This document shows positions 1 to 9,128 of a DNA stretch of 64,000 nt, one piece after another. This DNA is from an uncultured Victivallales bacterium (GTDB lineage Bacteria; Verrucomicrobiota; Lentisphaeria; Victivallales; UBA1829). Each line of letters opens with the position of its first letter. The first letter of the stretch is position 1. The notes beneath the pieces are model-generated. The model was given only the letters and a program-made list of their open reading frames with translations. It did not search any database and had not been told where the DNA came from. The translations under genes and the position numbers were made by a program. The stretch lies in contig CAKUDG010000001.1 in assembly GCA_934644965.1 (NCBI GenBank), positions 62,001 to 126,000 on the forward strand, read 5' to 3'.

Positions 1-259
1 AACACGCCGCCCAGAGCTGGATCAGCAGTGGCTTGTCGCTGTATGCGTGTCCCTCCAGAAGCACTTTATCCACCGCGCCGAAACGCGACCGGTCAATGGC
101 AAAGGTCCCGTAATCGACCAGGGATTCCACTGTTGCCATCCGCGAAGATTCAATCCCTGACAGCGTCACTTCATCCTTCACATACACCAGGCCGAAGAGC
201 AGAATCAGCACCAGTCCGGAGGCAAAGAGGTGTTTCCTGAAGAAGTTCATGATTTCCAT
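1..259 (-). CDS. Membrane protein, N-terminal part (glycosyltransferase-39-like)
   Basis: The 5' end of a minus-strand gene that runs off the left edge. The visible 86 residues have a short basic N terminus (MNFFRKH), one hydrophobic segment at about residues 12-22, then a segment reading ESLVDYGTFAID and DKVLLEGHAYSDKPLL. From memory, this wording is common just after the first membrane helix of large multi-spanning proteins related to dolichyl-phosphate-mannose mannosyltransferases (GT39-like), which transfer sugars from lipid carriers outside the inner membrane. The start is uncertain: ATG at 259, ATG at 250 and in-frame GTG at 265 are all possible. The AGGAGA at about 275-281 fits the GTG best. 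The transferase assignment is inference because the catalytic part is outside the window. Confidence 0.6.
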   Translation of the reverse strand, partial: MEIMNFFRKHLFASGLVLILLFGLVYVKDEVTLSGIESSRMATVESLVDYGTFAIDRSRFGAVDKVLLEGHAYSDKPLLIQLWAAC

Positions 260-495
260 TGTCACGGACACGCTTTCTCCTCTTTTTCCACTTTCTTTAT
301 CTGTCTCTCTCCGGACTTTCCCCCCCTGTATCCCTCTCCCGAATCCCTCTTTCTTCAGAATGGTGTTTTTCCGGGCCTCCGCTTTCAGAGTGGTGTTTCC
401 TGCCGTTTTTCCCCGGCTCCGCCCTGCCCTTCCTTCCATTTTCGCGGAATGGGGGAGCGTGAAAGAGTGAAAAAGCGCGGATATCAGTTTTTTTA

Positions 496-523
496 ACCAT
501 AAACGAGGATATGGAAATGTCAA
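496..523 (-). promoter_or_regulatory. Putative sigma70-type promoter for the membrane protein
   Basis: On the minus strand a perfect TTGACA (518-523) is followed after 16 bases by TATGGT (496-501). It lies just downstream of a terminator-like hairpin and about 240 bases upstream of the membrane-protein start, which would imply a long leader. Consensus match only. Confidence 0.4.
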
Positions 524-526
524 GGG

Positions 527-546
527 AAAACGGGGGGATTCCCCCG
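527..546 (-). terminator. Putative terminator of the oxidoreductase region
   Basis: CGGGGG-GATT-CCCCCG forms a 6-bp all-GC stem (531-546), followed on the minus strand by TTTTCCC. It lies about 115 bases downstream of the oxidoreductase stop codon and directly before a promoter candidate in the same direction. Confidence 0.45.
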
Positions 547-660
547 GAGCAAATCATTCATTTCTCACCAGCGGAGAAGCCGGAAGGAGGAAAAAAGGGA
601 GGGGGGACTGGAAAGAAGGAAGCCCCCTGACGAGAGAAGAGCTTCCAGAAGGAAGTCAGC

Positions 661-1564
661 TCAGCGCAGAGAGACTGCGGCAGCGCGTCCGGAAACGCCG
701 GAACGCTCCGCTGCGTCAAGCATCGCCATCACTTCAAGGGAGTCGAGCGGATCGACCGGCTGAACGCCGTCGCGGATGAAGCGGACAATCTGCCGCAGCA
801 GCATGGCATAGAAGGGGATCCTTCCGCTCACATTGGCAAGAGCCAGCTCTCTATCCCCGTCCCGGATCAGGGCGCCGTACTGTGACGAACCGCGCCGGAG
901 CTCGACGCTTGCATTCCGTCCGTCTGAATAGGACACGAGAGCCATCCCCCCCCCCCCTTCTTCCCCCGATCATCTCCACCATGGCCGCCCCTCTGCCCAT
1001 AATCCTTTCCAGCATTTCAAACGCATGCACCCCGTACCAGACCAGAGACGATCCCGACGCTGCCACACCGAGAGGCCCCCACACAGACACCGATTCCGGA
1101 CACACCCCCTTCTTCAAAGCCTCCTCCAGATCCACATCAAAACGCAATGCCGAAGACGTGAAGAAACGAATCTTCTTCTCCTCCGCAATCCGGAGAATTT
1201 CCAGCGGATGATCCAGCGTATCCGCAAAAGGCTTGTCCAGAAAAATCGGTTTCCCGAGTTCCGCGGCACGGCGGAAATACTCCAGATGGAGCGAAGGGTC
1301 ATTGATTTCCAGAAGAATGGCGTCGCAGTCGGCAACGGCTTTGTCAAAATCCTCCGTCACAGTCACTCCGATGCTTTCCAGGTAGGCCTGTCTCTGATCC
1401 AGTCCCTTCCGGTTCTGGAACGGGGTTTCAAAACGCAGGCAGCTTACGGCGCGGAGTTCCGGAACCCGTTCGGAAACGGGCGTCGCAGGATCCTGCATCA
1501 GCTGCGGGAAGGCAACGGCATGACTTGTGTCAAGGCCTATCAGTGCGGTTTTGATCGTTTTCAT
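661..1564 (-). pseudogene. Gfo/Idh/MocA-family oxidoreductase, frame broken at a G12 tract
   Basis: The first 200 residues form the NAD(P)-binding half of a Gfo/Idh/MocA dehydrogenase (start KTALIGLDTSHAVAFPQLM; later IFLDKPFADTLDHPLEILR, the family's DKP motif region). These enzymes oxidise or epimerise sugars and sugar alcohols in the cytoplasm. The reading frame leaves the family sequence at a run of twelve G (minus strand; C at 946-957). The rest of the substrate-binding half continues in another frame from MALVSYSDGR to the stop at 661. Removing one G, or adding two, would restore about 300 residues, a normal family length. The start at 1564 has AGAGGAAGA upstream. The break may be a true mutation, a phase-variable tract or a sequencing error. 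The intact protein family call is firm; its substrate is unknown. Confidence 0.8.
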
Positions 1565-1673
1565 GACAATACAGTCTTCCTCTCATGTGATGGCTGTTTT
1601 TCTCAAGCGGGGGAGCCCCCCCTTTCTGCGGAGCGGAACTCCGCAGGGACGGGCGGGCAGCAGTCCTCCCGAT

Positions 1674-2270
1674 TCACGGGAGCTCAAGTCTCGGAAGCGG
1701 ATTCTGGCGGTGGGCTTCTTCCAGCACCCGGACCTGACGGCGGACTTCCTCAAGACGGATATCCGCTTCAGCCCCCTCCTTGAGCACCGCAAAGAAATTG
1801 GAATAGGCGGCTCGGCTTAAAAGAAGGAAAGTATCGGTTTTTCCATCGTGTTCAGGAGGGGTCCAGGATTCCGTCTGCCAGGGCAGGAGCTCCGAACAGT
1901 AGCTGCGTTTGAGGCTCCACTCCTTCCAGAATGTCTGTTTCGGAGCATCCGCGGGGAAGAAATATTTCCATTTCAGTCCGGAAGGTCCGCCCGTCAGGCC
2001 TCCGCAGGTTCCCTGAATGCTGTACTGATCGCCCTCCGGCCAGGCCAGAAAACTGCTGATCTGGATTTCGATGAGCGGACAGCCCTCTCCATAAAGACTC
2101 AGCAGGCAGAAGTTGTCCGCATCGCCTCCGAGTCCGTGATGGCGCGCCGCCATATGGCAGAACACTTCCGGATCCTTTTCCCCGAACAGCACAATGGCCT
2201 GATCCAGAGGATGCGGAGAGGGGGGAAAGATTCCGTATTGTTCCTTCCATCTTTTTTCTCTTGCGAAAGC
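1674..2270 (-). pseudogene. C-terminal remnant of a second Gfo/Idh/MocA oxidoreductase
   Basis: About 200 residues match the substrate-binding half of Gfo/Idh/MocA proteins: RRWKEQYG, then PHPLDQAIVLFGE (the conserved PHxxD region), and an SFLAWPEGDQYSIQGTCGGL stretch typical of the beta-sheet domain. The NAD-binding Rossmann half, which should precede it by about 570 bases, is absent in all three minus-strand frames, and only about 240 non-coding-looking bases separate it from the regulator gene upstream. The open frame extends upstream to 2384 through basic, low-quality sequence that is unlikely to be real protein. Most likely a gene that lost its 5' half; it lies between the regulator and the frame-broken paralogue. 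Confidence 0.65.
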
Positions 2271-2512
2271 GGGGGAGAGGAAAGCCCCTGCCGTCTCTCC
2301 CCGTACCGTTCCTCCGGGGACTTCTTTTCTCCCGCGCTTCCCCCGGATGATCCGCCTCCTGGGAAAGCCGCTCATTTTCCGCACACGGAAAACTGCGGAC
2401 GGGGAAAAGAGAGATCAATCACGCTGAAAATCCACTCTGAAATCCGCACGGAAAAATCCGGGAGGAGGGGGAACGCCCTGCGGGAAAATATTCTCCGGCA
2501 GGATCCGGAGGA

Positions 2513-3514
2513 TCAGGTTTCTCCGTTCCGGCGGAGAGGAAAGATCAGACATCCTTCTCCCGCTTCGTTTCCCCCGAGAAGGAGGCGGCGGAGTTTTTCG
2601 GCCGCCCGCCGGAACAGGCGGTCATGATCCTGCAGGAAACTGGTGACTTCCACCCCCCAGACATTCCGTTCCAGGTCATTGTCGAAATCGCTGTACAGCA
2701 CATTCCTTCCCCAGCGGATCCCTTCGCGGCGCAGTCCCCAGCGCATGACGCTTCCCGTATGAGACAAAGAATCGGAAAGAATCAGCAGCGGAGACTCTAC
2801 ATTTCCGTCTGGAGAATTCTCCGGTTCAGGCAGCCGGGCTTCGAGTTCGGCCAATTTGCCCTCGAAATCCGAAGGAAGGGTCAGGACACGGTAAAAAGAG
2901 CTCGCTTCCCGGCAGGCTTCCATGAAGCCGTCGAAGCGGTACGCAGTCACCTCGGAATGCTGTTCGGAGCGGAGGAAGACGGCCTGCGCTCCGGGATGAT
3001 CCCTCAGGCGCTCCGCCGTGATTTCACGGTACGCGGCAAAGTGATCGGTCGAGACAAACGGAACTCCCGGAATCACCCGGTTGATCAGCACCTGCGGAAT
3101 CCGGGAACCCATCGACTCGATCGCGGCATACAGATGCCGTTCCGGACGAAGCCAGAGCAAACCGTCGAAGTCAAAGAGCCTGTCCAGGGAACCGGGCGTT
3201 TCAAAATCCCTTCCCGGCAGAATCGTCAGATCGAATCCGCTGCCGCGGAACGAATCCGGATCGCCTCCGCCGATCAGCGCCACGCGGAACAGACGGCCCA
3301 GAGTCGGCGCAACATAGGTTCCGGATCCGCGCCGACTGTTCAGCTTTCCTTTCTGCACCAGGGTCCGCACCGCATGGTCGAGTGTCGCCCGCGCCACCTG
3401 GAATTCCTTCATCAGCAATGTCCTTGGAGGAAGCGGCGCGTTCTCCGGATAGATTCCTTCCCGGATCCGGCGTTCCAGTTCCGCCGCAATCTCCCGAAAC
3501 GGCTGTCCGCTCAT
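2513..3514 (-). CDS. GntR-type regulator with LacI-like sugar-sensing domain
   Basis: A 333-residue transcription regulator. Residues about 3-65 are a GntR-type winged helix (PFREIAAELERRI, then PLPPRTLLMKEFQVARATLD and the wing RRGSGTYV). The remainder (RLFRVALIGG onward, with VLINRVIPGVPFVSTDHFAAYREI) resembles the periplasmic-binding-protein fold used by LacI regulators to sense sugars. This GntR/LacI hybrid is common for carbohydrate control in AraR-like proteins. An upstream in-frame start at 3547 exists, but ATG at 3514 is preferred because AAGAGGAGAT lies about 8 bases before it. It stands at the head of the decayed oxidoreductase genes, its probable former targets. A perfect 10-bp palindrome lies 65 bases upstream and may be its own operator. 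Confidence 0.85.
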   Translation of the reverse strand: MSGQPFREIAAELERRIREGIYPENAPLPPRTLLMKEFQVARATLDHAVRTLVQKGKLNSRRGSGTYVAPTLGRLFRVALIGGGDPDSFRGSGFDLTILPGRDFETPGSLDRLFDFDGLLWLRPERHLYAAIESMGSRIPQVLINRVIPGVPFVSTDHFAAYREITAERLRDHPGAQAVFLRSEQHSEVTAYRFDGFMEACREASSFYRVLTLPSDFEGKLAELEARLPEPENSPDGNVESPLLILSDSLSHTGSVMRWGLRREGIRWGRNVLYSDFDNDLERNVWGVEVTSFLQDHDRLFRRAAEKLRRLLLGGNEAGEGCLIFPLRRNGET

Positions 3515-3578
3515 GGAAAAACATCTCCTCTTGTCTTTTGCCTTCAAATCAGACTGGTTTTCTTAATAAAATATAATT

Positions 3579-3588
3579 TGACTAGTCA
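3579..3588. promoter_or_regulatory. Palindrome TGACTAGTCA, possible regulator operator
   Basis: A perfect 10-bp inverted repeat in an AT-rich stretch between the GntR-type regulator and the EamA transporter, 65 bases upstream of the regulator start. Position and symmetry fit an autoregulatory site for a dimeric repressor; no binding evidence exists. Confidence 0.4.
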
Positions 3589-3790
3589 TATTTTCAAGAA
3601 AAGTTTTCTCTTCCCAATCAAAAAAAACGGGAATTTTTCCAGGTTTTGCTTTCCTTCCCGGGAGGTCGGTCCTTCCCTGTTTTTCCTTCCCGGCGAGGAA
3701 GCGGCTCATTTCCTTCCGCATTCAGCCGGAAGGTGAAGAACGGGTGTGACTGCAGCGCAGTTCTCCGGAAAGAGAATCCCCGGACAAATC

Positions 3791-4885
3791 TCAAGGATGG
3801 CTGTGGCGGTGATGCGTATCCGGAGTATGGGCATGCGTATGGACACAGGGCGCGTGGACATGTTCATGCGCATGCCATCCCGTCACCGGGGGCACATGCA
3901 CATGCGTATGATGCAGATCCGGATGCCGGTGGGCGTGATTGTGAGACAAGGCCTCATGACGGTGTTCATGAGAGTGTTTCTCATGGACCGCCAGCCAGAC
4001 GCCCCATGCCATGAGCAGCACCGCCGGCAGAAAATTCCACGAAGGAATTTCCTGGAGGATCAGCATGGAAAGAAGCACCCCCAGGAAAGGAGCCGCCGCA
4101 TAATACGCACTCGTCCTCGCTGCGCCGAGATGCCGCTGCGCCTTGACATAGCAGAAGATGCTCAGCCCGTATGCGACGAATCCCAGCAGCAGAGATGCAA
4201 GGATCCCGCTGAACGAATCCGGCAGAGGATCCTTCAGGAGCCACGCCAGCGCCAGAGCCGTCCCTCCGGACCCGAATCCCTTGACGACGACAATCTGCGC
4301 CGGAGATTTTTCCGACATGTTCCTCGTGCAGTTGTTCTCCAGCCCCCAGCATCCGCATGCCGCAAGGACCAGCAGTGATCCGTATGAAAAGTTCCATCCC
4401 CCTCCTCCTCCTCCCTCCCCCGCGGCGGAAAAGTCCACGCTGAGCAGCAGACTTGCCGCCGTAATCACCCCAAGGGAAAGCCACATGCGTTTCCCCACAG
4501 CCTCGTGAAAAAGACAGAACGCGGCAAGCGACGTCGCCGCCATCTCAAAATTCAGCAGCAGAGACGCATTCGCCGCTGAAGTCAACTTCAGCCCCAGCAT
4601 CAGCAGCAGAGGCGCCAGCACATCCAGAAGAATCATGGAAACCGTCCAGGGCATTTCTTTCCGCGAAAGCGGCGCCTCCTTCTTCCTTTCGTCGGTCAAA
4701 CGTTCCAGCAGAAACATCCCCACCCCCGCCCCCAGATACAGGAACGCCACCATGAACAGCGGGGATATCCCCCGGAGAAGAAGAGACTTTGAAAGCGGTG
4801 CATTCAGTCCGAAGAGAAACGCGGCCAGCAACACCGCCAGCACCGGGGATCGGCAGCATTCCGGCAAGGATGAAAAGATTTTCAT
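3791..4885 (-). CDS. EamA/DMT-family transporter with histidine-rich C-terminal tail
   Basis: A 364-residue inner-membrane protein with about ten hydrophobic segments in two EamA repeats (first from LAVLLAAFLFGLNAPLSK, second around YGSLLVLAACGCWGLENN), the architecture of drug/metabolite transporters. The last 65 residues are soluble and contain 24 histidines, arranged as two copies of a pattern like H-x-H-x-x-x-PD-x-HH-x-H-x-H. Similar tails are known on a subset of EamA proteins and are thought to bind divalent metals; substrate and metal role here are inference. A run of soluble sequence upstream (to a TTG at 4960) is open, but ATG at 4885 directly before the first helix is chosen, although its GGAG is 14 bases away. 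Expressed alone; the neighbours are unrelated. Confidence 0.8.
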   Translation of the reverse strand: MKIFSSLPECCRSPVLAVLLAAFLFGLNAPLSKSLLLRGISPLFMVAFLYLGAGVGMFLLERLTDERKKEAPLSRKEMPWTVSMILLDVLAPLLLMLGLKLTSAANASLLLNFEMAATSLAAFCLFHEAVGKRMWLSLGVITAASLLLSVDFSAAGEGGGGGGWNFSYGSLLVLAACGCWGLENNCTRNMSEKSPAQIVVVKGFGSGGTALALAWLLKDPLPDSFSGILASLLLGFVAYGLSIFCYVKAQRHLGAARTSAYYAAAPFLGVLLSMLILQEIPSWNFLPAVLLMAWGVWLAVHEKHSHEHRHEALSHNHAHRHPDLHHTHVHVPPVTGWHAHEHVHAPCVHTHAHTPDTHHRHSHP

Positions 4886-5030
4886 TTTTACAGACAGCGC
4901 TCCGGGTGAGTTTTTTTCATTTTCTGCAATCCTCCGTTCTTCAAGGGATCCTTTTCCCAACGCCCCCTTCCCCCGCCCACATCCGGTTCCCCGCCGGAGC
5001 AGAGAAAGGAATGAAATCAGAGATCAAAGA

Positions 5031-8000
5031 TCAGCTGAAATCCAGAGACTCCCACTTTTTCTCAAGCACGGCGGGAGAGGATTTGAGCGGGCCCTTCAGT
5101 TCAGGCGTATACGCCGCGATTCTGGCCTCCTCCAGCAGCAGGAAGTATTCCCGGAAGGATTCGTTCCGCTGTTCCCATCCGGGAGAACTTTCAGCCAGCA
5201 GACGGAATTTCCGGAGATACGGCGTAACGGCTTCCCCCTTGGCTTCGTCCTTCGCCGGAGAAGAGTTGACCGCACGCTCCAGACGCAGATTCAGAGAACG
5301 GAAATAACGGCCATAATTCTCCACGGCCTGCGGAGTTTTCAAAAAGCCATTCCGGAAAAGGAAATCCATCTGTTCCCGGACATCCCTCCCGGTAAAGGAA
5401 TCCTCCGGGATTTTTTCCAGCTTCTTCACCAGGGAGGCATGGAGTTCCAGAATCCGTGAAAGGAGTCTCATGCGCTCTGAAACGATTCCTGCGAGTCCGT
5501 CGCGCGAGTTTTCGAGAAGCGATTCCCATGTTTCCGCGGAACGGATTTCCCACGGATCCCTGCCAAAAGATTCAAAGACGGCACTTTGAAGCAGATCCTC
5601 CCGCCAGTCGGAATAAGCGGAGAAGAAAGTTCTCTCCATATTTTTCCCGGGAGACTTCAGAAGCGAGCTAAGATGCCGGATCAGCGGAGCAAAGGAGAGC
5701 GAATACAGGCGGAAAAGGCCCTTGCGGTGACTGGCCTGCGCATCGCCTCGCTTCAGGAACAGCGCCCGGCCGACAGCTTCTTCCGATTCCTCCGTCAATG
5801 CCAGCCAGGCTTTTTTCCCGTTTCCGGAAGGCAGTTCGATCCATTCGGGCATGCTTCCTCCGGGGCCGGGTCCTCCCGGCCAGGTCTTCCAGCCGGAAAG
5901 AGACCACTCCCCCGCGGTTTTGATCCCGGGGGAAAGACGGTTCGGGATTTCCTTTTCCGGGGGATAGTCCAGAAGGATCTTCCGGACTTCCCCGTGTGCT
6001 CCGGTCAGGGCAAGTTTCATCCTGAGATATCCCGGCAGTTCCAGAGAATCAAAACAAGAGGGGGTCAGAGACGTCCCGTAATTTCCGTTCAGAAATTCGC
6101 AGAGTGCCTCCGGGAAAGGCTGCCCTGTAAAGATCTCCCCTTCCCGGAACGCCCGCAGCAGAGCCTCCGCACAGTCGGAGAGCGGATTCAGTTCCCTGCG
6201 CACGGCCTTCGGAAGCGAGCGCAGATAAAATTCCGCCTTCCACAGAAGAAAACCCGGAACCAGATAATCGGGAAAGTGACGGTCCGGAAGATTCAGACGG
6301 TCCTCCGGAATGAAGACGGTGATCCCGTCATTTTCCTCCCCGGGATCAAAAACATAGGAAAGACGCATGGATTCGCCGCAGGAAACAATCCGGTCCGGGA
6401 ACTCGGCCGCTTCCGGGATCCGGACTCCGGGACAGAGGATATCTTCCTGCGCAGGAGTGTAATCCCGGCGGGAGGCAAGCCAGTCGCGCCGGAGAGCGTC
6501 CAGAGAACTGAGTCCGGGGGGCAGAAGCGTTTCCAGGTGATGCGCAAGCGCTTCTTCGTCAAGCAGGGCACCGGGACGGCGCATGCGGATTTCGAGTGTG
6601 CGGAGTCTGCCCGTCAGGCTCCGGAAGCGATCGAGCCAGGATCCGGGCAGGACGGCCCGTCCGGAAACGAGGGCCTCCCGGATAAACACCGTGCGGGCCG
6701 CTCCGGGATCAATGGACGAGTAATGTCTCCTGCGCCCGGGATGGACCAGAATCTGTCCCGCGGTCACTCTTTCCCGGGCATAGACGAATCCGCTTTTTTC
6801 ATCCCAGGCGATCTGGTCGTAACTCCGTTTGCAGAGATGCGGCGCAGCCTCCTCCAGCCAGAGCGGATCCGCCTCCGCGTTGCAACGGGAAAACACGCGC
6901 GAGGTTTCCACACGCGCAAAAAACAGAATGTGCCGCGGCGGATTCCGGCGCGCTGCCAGCCCCGAACCGGGAAACAGCACAGACTTCCTGCCCGACATAT
7001 CCGAATACAGCTTCTCCTCCTGGCGGTAAACGGCCATCTGACGTGGAATCCCGCACAGAAGCGCCTTGTGCACCGCATCATAATCAATCTTCTCAGGATC
7101 CGGCACATCAGCCGGCGATGGCGGACGCCCTCCCCTGCCCTCCAGCAGCTCCGCAAGATCCTCCGCAAGATCGCTCCATTCCCGGAGACGCCGATAATTC
7201 AGATAGTGCTCCTTCGCAAAACGCCGCAGCGCCTGACGGGATCCGTTCTTTTCCCTCAGCACCCCGCACAGCGCGTCCCAGAGCTTCAGCGCTGAAAGAA
7301 AATCCGAACGATCCGAACGGAAGCGCCTCTGTGCCTCATCCGCCGCCTTCGCATGTTCAAACGGTCGCTCACGGGGATCCTGAATCGAAAGAAATGCACA
7401 GATCACCAGCAGTTCCGCAGAGACCTTCCGGCGAAGCGATTCCAGAAGAATCCTGCCCAGATGCGGATCCAGCGGAAGAGCGGCAAGCTCGCGCCCGGTT
7501 TGCGTCAGACGGCCGTCGGCGTCGAAGGCATGGAGATCCTCCAGAGTCCGGACTCCCTCCCGGATCTGCGCGGGGGAAGGAGGGTCTACGAAGGGAAACG
7601 TCTCCACCCCCGGCAGACGCAGCGCCGCCATCTGAAGAATCACGCCCGCCAGGGAGGAACGGCGGATTTCCGGATCCGTGTACTCAGGCGCGGCGGCAAG
7701 AGCCTCTTCCGAATACAAATGCACGCAGACACCGTCGCGGAGACGGCCGCAGCGCCCGCGGCGCTGACGCGCGCTCGCACGGGAGACAAATTCCACGCGC
7801 AGCTCCTGAATCCGCGTCCCGGGATTGTAGCGGCTCAGACGCACCAGCCCGGAATCAATCACAAAACGGATCCCCGGAATCGTGAGAGACGTTTCCGCCA
7901 CATTGGTCGAAAGAATAATCCTCCGTTTATTCCCGCGCTGGAAAATGCGTTCCTGTTCTCCAGAGCTCAGCCGGCCGTAGAGGGGAAGAATTTCCGTCTG

Positions 8001-9029
8001 CGGAAGGCCCCGCCCGTTCAGAAGTTCCGCAACGGAGCGGATTTCGCGTTCCCCGGGCAGAAAGACTAGAATGTCGCCGCGCGGATCAAGCTCCTCCAGA
8101 AACGCCGCCGCGCGGGAAACGCTTTCGGGAAGATCTTCCTCCTCCTCCGGTTCCAGGTAACAGTCCTCCACAGGGTACAGGCGTCCTTCCACTTCTATGA
8201 CAGGCGCCCCGCCGAAAAAATCTGAAAGGCGTTCCGCATCCAGTGTCGCCGAGGAAATGATCACGCGCAGGTCCTTCCGCCGCGGCAGAAGCAGTTTCAG
8301 ATATCCCAGAAGAAAATCAATGTTCAGGGTGCGTTCATGGACTTCATCCAGAATGATGCAGTCATACTGTCTCAGGGCGGGATCATCGCGGATTTCCGCC
8401 AGAAGGATGCCGTCGGTCATGAATTTGACAACGGTCGAATCACATGTCCGGTCGTCAAAGCGCACCTGGTAGCCGATTTCCTTTCCGCATTCGCATCCGC
8501 ATTCCCCGGAAAGTCTCCGGGCGAGCGCGGACGCGGCAATCCTTCTCGGCTGCGTGCATCCGATCCGCCCTCTTCTTCCATACCCGCTCTTCAAAGCCAC
8601 TTTCGGCAGCTGCGTGGTTTTCCCGGATCCCGTGGCTCCGCAGACGATCACCACTGAATTCGTTTTGAGCGCCTCGCCGATTTCAGAAGCTTTCGCCGAA
8701 ACGGGCAGTTCCTCCGGAAATTCGCATTTCAATTTCTCCGCATGAGGGAAGAGCGAGCGTTCCGCCGCACGTTCCAGAGAGGAAAGGAAACGGACCGTCT
8801 CCTCCGTGGAGAAAAGGCCGGATGCGGCACCGGGCCCGGTGGCGCCTTTCCCGGAGGAGAATTTCTTCCATTTCCGGTACTGCGGCAAAAAACGGGTGCG
8901 GTCCGTATAACGGAGTCTGTCCCACAGGGAGAGGATCTTCCTGCGGGTCTGACCCGGATTGCCGAAGCCTGCAGCGCCGCTGCTGCAAGGAGGGGTCTCA
9001 TGTGCTGCTGAGAAAGGGCCTGTTGACAT
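5031..9029 (-). CDS. hrpA: ATP-dependent RNA helicase HrpA
   Basis: A protein of about 1332 residues, close to the 1300 of E. coli HrpA, a DEAH-box RNA helicase acting in the cytoplasm on mRNA and stalled ribosomes. Visible motifs in order: Walker A GATGSGKTTQ (about residue 131), TQPRRIAA (Ia), DEVHERT (DEAH-type Walker B), SATLDAERLSDFF (III), STNVAETSLTIPG (V) and QRRGRCGR (VI). The helicase-associated domain follows, and then a long C-terminal region in the position of the DUF3418 domain that separates HrpA from HrpB. ATG at 9029, with CAGGAA just upstream, is preferred over a longer in-frame start at 9104, which adds only basic residues. It is flanked by unrelated genes and probably transcribed alone. 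The long plus-strand open frames opposite it are shadows. Confidence 0.93.
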   Translation of the reverse strand: MSTGPFSAAHETPPCSSGAAGFGNPGQTRRKILSLWDRLRYTDRTRFLPQYRKWKKFSSGKGATGPGAASGLFSTEETVRFLSSLERAAERSLFPHAEKLKCEFPEELPVSAKASEIGEALKTNSVVIVCGATGSGKTTQLPKVALKSGYGRRGRIGCTQPRRIAASALARRLSGECGCECGKEIGYQVRFDDRTCDSTVVKFMTDGILLAEIRDDPALRQYDCIILDEVHERTLNIDFLLGYLKLLLPRRKDLRVIISSATLDAERLSDFFGGAPVIEVEGRLYPVEDCYLEPEEEEDLPESVSRAAAFLEELDPRGDILVFLPGEREIRSVAELLNGRGLPQTEILPLYGRLSSGEQERIFQRGNKRRIILSTNVAETSLTIPGIRFVIDSGLVRLSRYNPGTRIQELRVEFVSRASARQRRGRCGRLRDGVCVHLYSEEALAAAPEYTDPEIRRSSLAGVILQMAALRLPGVETFPFVDPPSPAQIREGVRTLEDLHAFDADGRLTQTGRELAALPLDPHLGRILLESLRRKVSAELLVICAFLSIQDPRERPFEHAKAADEAQRRFRSDRSDFLSALKLWDALCGVLREKNGSRQALRRFAKEHYLNYRRLREWSDLAEDLAELLEGRGGRPPSPADVPDPEKIDYDAVHKALLCGIPRQMAVYRQEEKLYSDMSGRKSVLFPGSGLAARRNPPRHILFFARVETSRVFSRCNAEADPLWLEEAAPHLCKRSYDQIAWDEKSGFVYARERVTAGQILVHPGRRRHYSSIDPGAARTVFIREALVSGRAVLPGSWLDRFRSLTGRLRTLEIRMRRPGALLDEEALAHHLETLLPPGLSSLDALRRDWLASRRDYTPAQEDILCPGVRIPEAAEFPDRIVSCGESMRLSYVFDPGEENDGITVFIPEDRLNLPDRHFPDYLVPGFLLWKAEFYLRSLPKAVRRELNPLSDCAEALLRAFREGEIFTGQPFPEALCEFLNGNYGTSLTPSCFDSLELPGYLRMKLALTGAHGEVRKILLDYPPEKEIPNRLSPGIKTAGEWSLSGWKTWPGGPGPGGSMPEWIELPSGNGKKAWLALTEESEEAVGRALFLKRGDAQASHRKGLFRLYSLSFAPLIRHLSSLLKSPGKNMERTFFSAYSDWREDLLQSAVFESFGRDPWEIRSAETWESLLENSRDGLAGIVSERMRLLSRILELHASLVKKLEKIPEDSFTGRDVREQMDFLFRNGFLKTPQAVENYGRYFRSLNLRLERAVNSSPAKDEAKGEAVTPYLRKFRLLAESSPGWEQRNESFREYFLLLEEARIAAYTPELKGPLKSSPAVLEKKWESLDFS

Positions 9030-9128
9030 GGATTCCTGGACTCGCCGTCGTGATGGACTGAAAAAAAGGGAAGAAAATATAACACGTCCGGCGCGACTCC
9101 GCAAGCGGCGGAATGGGGAAAGAGCGTT

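Larger units (their letters stand above)
260..660. other. Intergenic region with terminator and promoter candidates
   Basis: No credible gene. It holds the minus-strand terminator and promoter candidates listed separately. A second possible hairpin has G-rich and C-rich arms at 601-606 and 623-627, followed on the minus strand by a T run (591-596). A 12-bp near-repeat (AGAATGGTGTTT / AGAGTGGTGTTT) lies at about 357-400. Confidence 0.5.

Noticed and set aside
591..627. Second terminator-like hairpin downstream of the oxidoreductase
   Set aside because: Stem of only five G-C pairs with a 16-base loop; the hairpin at 531-546 is better.
5586..7295. 569-residue plus-strand frame
   Set aside because: Antisense to hrpA, with Arg/Gln/Pro-rich composition and no motifs.
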